From contig NZ_FNDS01000004.1 of NCBI RefSeq assembly GCF_900099785.1, forward strand, positions 124,001 to 188,000: a DNA stretch of 64,000 bases, written 5' to 3'. A program made the translations under genes and the position numbers. The notes beneath the pieces are model-generated. The model was not told the DNA's origin and ran no database searches. It saw only the letters and a list, made by a program, of their open reading frames with translations. Source of the DNA: Pseudomonas panipatensis (GTDB taxonomy: Bacteria; Pseudomonadota; Gammaproteobacteria; Pseudomonadales; Pseudomonadaceae). Of the stretch, positions 59,355-64,000 are shown piece by piece. The first letter of the stretch is position 1; each line of letters starts with the position of its first letter.

Positions 59355-60140
59355 ATGGCCCGCGCCGCCCCGCCCGATCTCAGCGATAGCCAGGCACCCC
59401 TGCGCGGCCTGGCGCGCAGCTACCCGCGCGGGCTGTACATCGAGCCGCACCAGCACGACTGGGGCCAGGTGCTCTATGCCATCTCCGGGCTGATGTGGCT
59501 GGAAACCCCGCAGGAAGCGCTGCTGTTGCCACCGCAGCGGGCGGTCTGGCTGCCGCCCGGCGTGCCCCACGGCATCCGCGTGGTCAGCGAACTGCAGATG
59601 CGCAACATCTACCTGCGTCCGACCCTGGCCGGCAGCCTCGACGAGCGGGTCCAGGTGTTCGAGGTGAATCCCCTGTTGCGCGAGCTGATCCTGCGCCTGG
59701 TGGAACAGGAACGGCAGCCCGACGCCGAGTACTACTCGGCCCTGTCCAACCTTTGTGTGCTGGAGCTGCGTCGCGCGCGCAGCCAGTTGCTGCGCGTGCC
59801 CCTGCCAAGGCATGAAGACCGCCGTCTGCTCGCCCTGTGCCAGTCGGTGATGGCGCAGCCCAGCGCCGCCATTCCCTTCGAGCGGCACGCCGCCGACGCC
59901 GGCGCCAGCGTGCGCACCGTGGCCCGCCTGTTCCAACGCAGCCTGGGCATGGGCTTCGCCGCCTGGCGCCGCCAGGTGCAACTGGCCACCGCGGTGGCGG
60001 CGCTGGCCGAGGGCCAGCCGGTGAGCCGCATCGCCCATGAGTTGGGCTACCAGCCGGGAAGCTTCAGTGAGATGTTCCGTCGCGAGCTGGGGGTGTCGCC
60101 ATCGGCTTACCTGGCCGAGGATTCGTCCCCCGCCGCCTAG
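59355..60140 (+). CDS. AraC-family transcriptional regulator
   Basis: 261 residues from the ATG at 59355 (MARAAPPDLSDSQAPLRG). N-terminal cupin sensor (YIEPHQHDWGQVLYAISGLMWLE, WLPPGVPHGIRV) and C-terminal HTH pair (FERHAADAGASVRTVARLFQRSLG, VSRIAHELGYQPGSFSEMFRRELGVSPSAY). This short NimR/YdeC-like architecture often regulates a neighbouring transporter. Divergent from aroP, but the target is unknown. Confidence 0.8.
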   Translation: MARAAPPDLSDSQAPLRGLARSYPRGLYIEPHQHDWGQVLYAISGLMWLETPQEALLLPPQRAVWLPPGVPHGIRVVSELQMRNIYLRPTLAGSLDERVQVFEVNPLLRELILRLVEQERQPDAEYYSALSNLCVLELRRARSQLLRVPLPRHEDRRLLALCQSVMAQPSAAIPFERHAADAGASVRTVARLFQRSLGMGFAAWRRQVQLATAVAALAEGQPVSRIAHELGYQPGSFSEMFRRELGVSPSAYLAEDSSPAA

Positions 60141-60334
60141 GCGCGGCGCCCCCATGAAGGCGTGGCGCACAGCGATACCCATCGATGGCAATCGCCGCGC
60201 ACCTGCCATCCGACAAAGCGACCGCCGCCGGCGGCGCTGGCCGACCACTCTGTCCGAAATTCCGAAGCCCTTGACCGACGCCCGGCTGCGCGCGGCCCTA
60301 GACTGCCTGCATCCAGCCACGCCGCGGAGGCGCT

Positions 60335-60508
60335 ATGAACTACCTGCTCTCATTGGCCATAGGGCTGGTCGTCGGTCTGCTCTATCACCTGCTCGACTTC
60401 CGCTCCCCGGCGCCGCCCCTGGTGGCCCTGGTCGGCCTGCTCGGCATGCAGATCGGCGAAGGCCTGCTGCCGTTCGGCCGCGAGCTGCTGTTGCGCTGGT
60501 TCCACTGA
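60335..60508 (+). CDS. XapX-domain (DUF1427) small membrane protein
   Basis: 57 residues: MNYLLSLAIGLVVGLLYHLL, a short loop (DFRSPAPPLVA) and a second hydrophobic segment (LVGLLGMQIGEGLLPFGREL). Two small membrane helices with the LVGLLGMxxGE pattern define the XapX family. GGAGGCGCT precedes the ATG. Such genes usually sit before an oxidoreductase gene, as here with the MDR gene 24 bases downstream. Function unknown. Confidence 0.82.
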   Translation: MNYLLSLAIGLVVGLLYHLLDFRSPAPPLVALVGLLGMQIGEGLLPFGRELLLRWFH

Positions 60509-60532
60509 CCCCGCCACTGAAGGAGTGTCTCC

Positions 60533-61489
60533 ATGCAAGCCCTGCAATTCGAGCGTACCGGCGATCTCGACGCCCTGCGCCTGGTCGAGCTGGCCGATCC
60601 CGTGCCCGCCGCCGACGAGGTGCTGGTGGAGGTCCGCGCCGCCGGCCTCAATCCCAGCGACGTGAAAAACGTCCTCGGACGCTTCCCCTACACCACCCTG
60701 CCACGGGTGCCCGGCCGCGACTTCGCCGGCGTCGTGGTAGAAGGCCCGCAGGCGCTGCTCGGCCAGGCGGTCTGGGGCACCGGCAAGGACCTCGGTTTCT
60801 TCCGCGACGGTAGCCATGCCAGCCTGCTGACCCTGCCGGCGAAGGGGGTGGCGCTGATGCCGAAAAGCCTCGGCTTTGCCCAGGCGGCCAGTTGCGGCGT
60901 CCCCTTCAGCACCGCCTGGGATGCCCTGGAGCGCAGTGGGGTCAAGGCTGGCACCCGGCTGTTGGTGATCGGCGCCGGTGCCGTCGGCTCCGCCGCCCTG
61001 GCCCTGGCCAAGGCCCTCGGCGCACAGCCGCTGGCTGGCGTACGGCGTGCGGAACAGGCCAGCGCCCTGCAGGCGCAGGGCTTCGCCAGCCTGCTGCTGG
61101 ATACGCCGGAGGCATTGGCAGGACAGGTCGAGGCGGTGTTTCCCGGTGGCGCCGAGGTGATCTTCGACACCACCGGCTTCTGGCTGCCGGCGGCGGTGAA
61201 TGCCCTGGCCAGCTTCGGCCGCATCGCCATCATCGCCGCGCCGATGGATGGCCAGGTACAACTGCCGGCCCTGGCCCTGTACCGCCGTGGCGGCTCGCTG
61301 GTGGGTATCAACTCGCTGCTGTATGACAGCGTCGCCTGCGCGCGGATGCTCACGCAGTTCGGCCAATGGTTCGACGATGGGCGTCTGCCGCTACCCGAGG
61401 GGCTGAACCAAGTCCCGCTGAGCGCCGGGCCGCAGTGCTACCGCGAGGTGAACGCCGGTAGCAGCGACAAGATAGTGCTGATTCCCTGA
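60533..61489 (+). CDS. MDR-family zinc-independent alcohol dehydrogenase / quinone oxidoreductase
   Basis: 318 residues of the medium-chain reductase fold: GroES-like N-domain (GLNPSDVKNVLGRFPYTTLPRVPGRDFAGVVVEG) and Rossmann C-domain (LLVIGAGAVGSAALALAKALGAQPLAG). No structural or catalytic zinc cysteine motif is seen, so it fits the quinone-reductase-like branch. It is likely co-transcribed with the XapX gene. Substrate unknown. Confidence 0.82.
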   Translation: MQALQFERTGDLDALRLVELADPVPAADEVLVEVRAAGLNPSDVKNVLGRFPYTTLPRVPGRDFAGVVVEGPQALLGQAVWGTGKDLGFFRDGSHASLLTLPAKGVALMPKSLGFAQAASCGVPFSTAWDALERSGVKAGTRLLVIGAGAVGSAALALAKALGAQPLAGVRRAEQASALQAQGFASLLLDTPEALAGQVEAVFPGGAEVIFDTTGFWLPAAVNALASFGRIAIIAAPMDGQVQLPALALYRRGGSLVGINSLLYDSVACARMLTQFGQWFDDGRLPLPEGLNQVPLSAGPQCYREVNAGSSDKIVLIP

Positions 61490-61496
61490 GGCGGGC

Positions 61497-62282
61497 TCAG
61501 CCGGCGACCCGCACCTTGGCGGGTCGCACCGCGCCGGCGGGCTCCAGGGCCAGGCAATGGTCGAGGAACAGGCGCATGTAGCCATAGCTCTTGCAGATGG
61601 CATCGCGCAACTGATCCTGGCGCTCGGCCGACGGCGACGGGCTGCACAGGGTGCAGATGATCTCCAGGGCTTCCCAGGGATGGTCGTCGTCGTAGCGCGC
61701 GTGCAGTCGCAGCCAGCGCATCGCGCCCTTGCGCTGTTCCGCCGGCAGCGAGTGCTCGTAGGCGTCGCTGGAGCAGACCAGTGCCGACCATTCGCCCGTG
61801 GCGCCCTCGATGGCGTAGTGGGTGGCGGCCATGGACACCGCCAGGTCGTCCGACGCGCTGGTGTGCCAGCTCCAGTGCCCGAGGGCGTGCAGCTCCACCG
61901 GCACCTTCTGCGCGTGCAGGTCGGCGATGCCGATACCGTAGGCCTCGGCCCAGCGCAGCCAGTGGTCGGCATGGTTGAGTTCGACGCGGATGTTGCGCAT
62001 TAGCCAGCGCCGCGCCATGTCCTCGCCCGGCGAGCGACCAAAGCGGGTCTTCAGCAGGTTCTGCGACATGTAGAGGGGGAATTGCTCGACCACCGGCCAA
62101 CCGCCGATGAGGAAGGTGCGCAGGGTGTCGAAGGACAGTTCGCCATCGCGCATGCGCCGGTACAACTCATGTTCGGTGACAGCGCGACGAGCAGGCTCGC
62201 AAGCCTTCACCAGTTCCTGCGCCCACTGCGGGTAACTGCTCAGTTCCTTCAGCGGGCCACTGCGAAGAAAGATTTCGCTCAT
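61497..62282 (-). CDS. TenA/PqqC-like (haem-oxygenase-fold) protein
   Basis: 261 residues, all-helical pattern: ELYRRMRDGELSFDTLRTFLIGGWPVVEQFPLYMSQNLLKT, RRWLMRNIRVELNHADHWLRWAEAYG, ALGHWSWHTS and TGEWSALVCSSDAYEHSLP. These resemble the TenA/PqqC superfamily, some of which are di-iron oxygenases (CADD, UndA) with His/Glu/Asp ligands such as those in VELNHADHW. Not next to thi or pqq genes. Exact role unknown; convergent with the MDR gene. Confidence 0.65.
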   Translation of the reverse strand: MSEIFLRSGPLKELSSYPQWAQELVKACEPARRAVTEHELYRRMRDGELSFDTLRTFLIGGWPVVEQFPLYMSQNLLKTRFGRSPGEDMARRWLMRNIRVELNHADHWLRWAEAYGIGIADLHAQKVPVELHALGHWSWHTSASDDLAVSMAATHYAIEGATGEWSALVCSSDAYEHSLPAEQRKGAMRWLRLHARYDDDHPWEALEIICTLCSPSPSAERQDQLRDAICKSYGYMRLFLDHCLALEPAGAVRPAKVRVAG

Positions 62283-62345
62283 GCGGAGGCATCCCTGTGT
62301 GCATAGACGACGAACGCCACAGCCTAATCGCCTGTGGGCCCGCTG

Positions 62346-64000
62346 TCACCGTCCGGAGGTTGTGTGCGACGCCAGCACGACCTCCACCGATCGCTCGGCA
62401 TACTGCAGGCCGAAGAGTTGCGGGCGGCCCAGGGCGTAACCCTGGGCATAATCGACACCGATCTCGCGCAGGGCTTCGAGGATTTCCTGCGACTCGACGA
62501 ACTCGGCCACCGTGCGCTTGCCCATGACATGGCCGATCTGGTTGATCACCTGGACCATGGCGCGGTCGATGGGGTCTTCGAGCATGTCCTTGATGAAGCT
62601 GCCGTCGATCTTCAGGTAATCCACCGGCAGGTGCTTGAGATAGACGAAGGACGACATGCCGGCGCAGAAGTCGTCCAGCGAGAAGCGGTAGCCCAGTGCC
62701 TTGAGTTCGTGGATGAACTGGGTGGCGCTGACCAGGTTGGCGATGGCGCTGGTTTCGGTGACCTCAAAGCAGATGCTCTGCGGCACCAGGCCGTAGCGCG
62801 GCTGCAGCTCGCGCAGGAAGTCGATGAAGCCGCTGTCGCCGATGGTCGCGCCGGACAGGTTGATGGCGCAGGTGGCGATCGGCTCGCAGCCGCTGTCGCG
62901 GCGCGCGGCCAAGGTCTTGAACGCCTGCTCGACCACCCAGCGGTCGATCTGCGGCATCAGGCCGTAACGCTCGGCGGCGGGAATGAAGTTGCTCGGCGCC
63001 ACCAGCCGGCCATTCTCGTCGGTCAGGCGCAGCAGCAACTCGACGTGCCGCCCCTCCTCGGCGTGCCCATCGACCGCCTGGATAGGCTGGGCGTAAAGGC
63101 AGAAACGGTCCTCTTCGAGGGCCTGGCGGATGCGCTGGACCCAGGCCATTTCGCCGAAGCGCATGGACAGCTCGCTGTCGTCCGGGCTGAACACCTGGAC
63201 GCGGTTGCGGCCCTTTTCCTTGGCCAGGTAGCAGGCCATGTCGGCGCAGCGCAGGGCCTCCTCCACCGACACCATCATCGCCGAGACGTGCACCACGCCG
63301 ATGCTCACGGTGATGTTGAAGGGCCGTCGATCCCAGACGAAGTACAGGCCTTCGACGCTCCGCCGCAGGCTCTCGGCGATCTGCTCGGCGACTTCCGGCG
63401 GACACCCCTCGAGCAGGATGCCGAACTCGTCACCGCCCAGCCGGGCCAGGGTGTCGCCCTCGCGCAGGCAGCCTTCGAGGCGGCTGCAGACCTGACGCAG
63501 AAGCTCATCGCCGGCGGCATGGCCGCAGGTGTCGTTGACCAGCTTGAACTGATCGAGATCCAGGTACATCAGCGAATGGCGGTCGTGCATGTGCGCCGAA
63601 CGCTCCAGCGCCTGCTTCAGGCGGAATTCGAATTCGCGGCGGTTGCACAGCCCGGTCAGGGCGTCGTGGGTCGCCTGCCAGGACAGGCTTTCCATGTACT
63701 GCCGCTCGCGGGTCATGTCGTGCAGCACCAGGGCCGCGCCGACGATACGCCCCTGCACGCGGATCGGCGTCCCCACCAGGGTCACCGCCAGATGGCTGCC
63801 GTCCAGGCGCTGCAGCACCTTGCTGGTTTCGCTGCCGGCCTCGACCTCGCCACGCAGCACCTGGCCGATCAGCGCGATGTCTTCCGCCGTGGCGTTTTCG
63901 TCGCGCATGTGCAGCAGCGACTTCAGCGGCAGGCCGATGGCCATTTCGCCGTCCCAGCCGATCATCCGTTCGGCGGCCGGATTGAGGTAGAGGATGCACT
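62346..64000 (-). CDS. PAS-GGDEF-EAL c-di-GMP signalling protein (5' end outside window)
   Basis: The frame is open to the right edge (LYLNPAAERMIGWDGEMAIG), so the N-terminus is missing; 551 codons are present. A PAS domain (end of it to about residue 110) is followed by GGDEF with intact LARLGGDEFGILLEG and by an EAL domain. The signature Glu is in VELLLRL (ELL in place of EAL); SLDDFCAGMSS, LKIDGSFI, VAEFVES and YAQGYALGRP keep the metal- and substrate-binding residues, so phosphodiesterase activity is likely and cyclase activity possible. Confidence 0.9.
   Translation of the reverse strand, partial: CILYLNPAAERMIGWDGEMAIGLPLKSLLHMRDENATAEDIALIGQVLRGEVEAGSETSKVLQRLDGSHLAVTLVGTPIRVQGRIVGAALVLHDMTRERQYMESLSWQATHDALTGLCNRREFEFRLKQALERSAHMHDRHSLMYLDLDQFKLVNDTCGHAAGDELLRQVCSRLEGCLREGDTLARLGGDEFGILLEGCPPEVAEQIAESLRRSVEGLYFVWDRRPFNITVSIGVVHVSAMMVSVEEALRCADMACYLAKEKGRNRVQVFSPDDSELSMRFGEMAWVQRIRQALEEDRFCLYAQPIQAVDGHAEEGRHVELLLRLTDENGRLVAPSNFIPAAERYGLMPQIDRWVVEQAFKTLAARRDSGCEPIATCAINLSGATIGDSGFIDFLRELQPRYGLVPQSICFEVTETSAIANLVSATQFIHELKALGYRFSLDDFCAGMSSFVYLKHLPVDYLKIDGSFIKDMLEDPIDRAMVQVINQIGHVMGKRTVAEFVESQEILEALREIGVDYAQGYALGRPQLFGLQYAERSVEVVLASHTTSGR

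Noticed and set aside
1-64000. CRISPR arrays, tRNA or rRNA genes, riboswitches
   Set aside because: None seen in reading both strands; hairpins found fit terminators or intergenic repeats instead.

Overview
The window is a GC-rich Pseudomonas chromosome segment, most like the P. aeruginosa / P. citronellolis / P. nitroreducens side of the genus. This rests on gene content and order: pseudomonad flagellar genes with RpoN (-24/-12) promoters, the hptB-hsbR-hsbA switch beside fliK, the phhRABC phenylalanine hydroxylase locus, and an aroP2-mliC-arfB block that I recall lying beside phhABC in P. aeruginosa. No rRNA, tRNA, CRISPR array, insertion sequence or integrase was seen.

Layout. (1) 1-3.3 kb: flhA and flhF (partial), reading leftward. 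(2) 3.4-29.4 kb: a block of about 26 kb for phenolic compounds and aromatic amines, lying between flhA and flhB. It holds a two-component 4-hydroxyphenylacetate (4-HPA) 3-hydroxylase of the Acinetobacter C1/C2 type, a transporter, hpaA, hpaR, the meta-cleavage operon hpaG1G2EDFXHI, a second HpaR-like repressor, a GlcG-like protein, an FAD amine-oxidase-like enzyme with a cupin partner, a LuxR-type regulator, MoaF, two SDR dehydrogenases, a small unknown protein, a FeaR-type activator, a DUF3156-like protein, an APC permease, a phenylacetaldehyde-type dehydrogenase and an OprD porin. (3) 29.5-36.5 kb: flhB, fliRQPONML and fliK. (4) 36.6-39.0 kb: hptB-hsbR-hsbA. (5) 39.1-45.5 kb: an AraC regulator, a DUF962 membrane protein, the helicase Lhr and a small membrane protein. 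(6) 45.6-49.9 kb: phhR divergent from phhABC. (7) 50-56.6 kb: a second accessory block with a TauD-type dioxygenase, an AraC regulator, an SDR, a ketosteroid-dehydrogenase-like flavoprotein, a NIPSNAP protein and an aromatic-acid-type MFS carrier. (8) 56.6-64 kb: arfB, mliC, aroP, an AraC regulator, a XapX-type small protein, an MDR reductase, a TenA/PqqC-like protein and a PAS-GGDEF-EAL protein cut by the window end.

How the genes may work together. The 26-kb block encodes a plausible complete route for tyramine-like amines: porin and APC permease (uptake), flavin amine oxidase (amine to aldehyde), aldehyde dehydrogenase (to 4-HPA), C1/C2 (to homoprotocatechuate), then HpaD, E, F, G, H and I to pyruvate and succinate semialdehyde. 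The MoaF/SDR genes could add related substrates. A recurring AT-rich sequence, TTAACA-N2-TTAA and close variants, lies before the MFS gene, hpaG1/hpaR, feaR and the porin, which suggests one regulon under an HpaR-type repressor. Sequences of the AAnAAnAA type at many translation starts suggest Hfq/Crc catabolite repression on top. The flagellar genes keep their own RpoN promoters (before flhA, fliL and fliK), so the catabolic block can sit between them without breaking their expression. TyrR/PhhR-type boxes lie upstream of both phhA and aroP.
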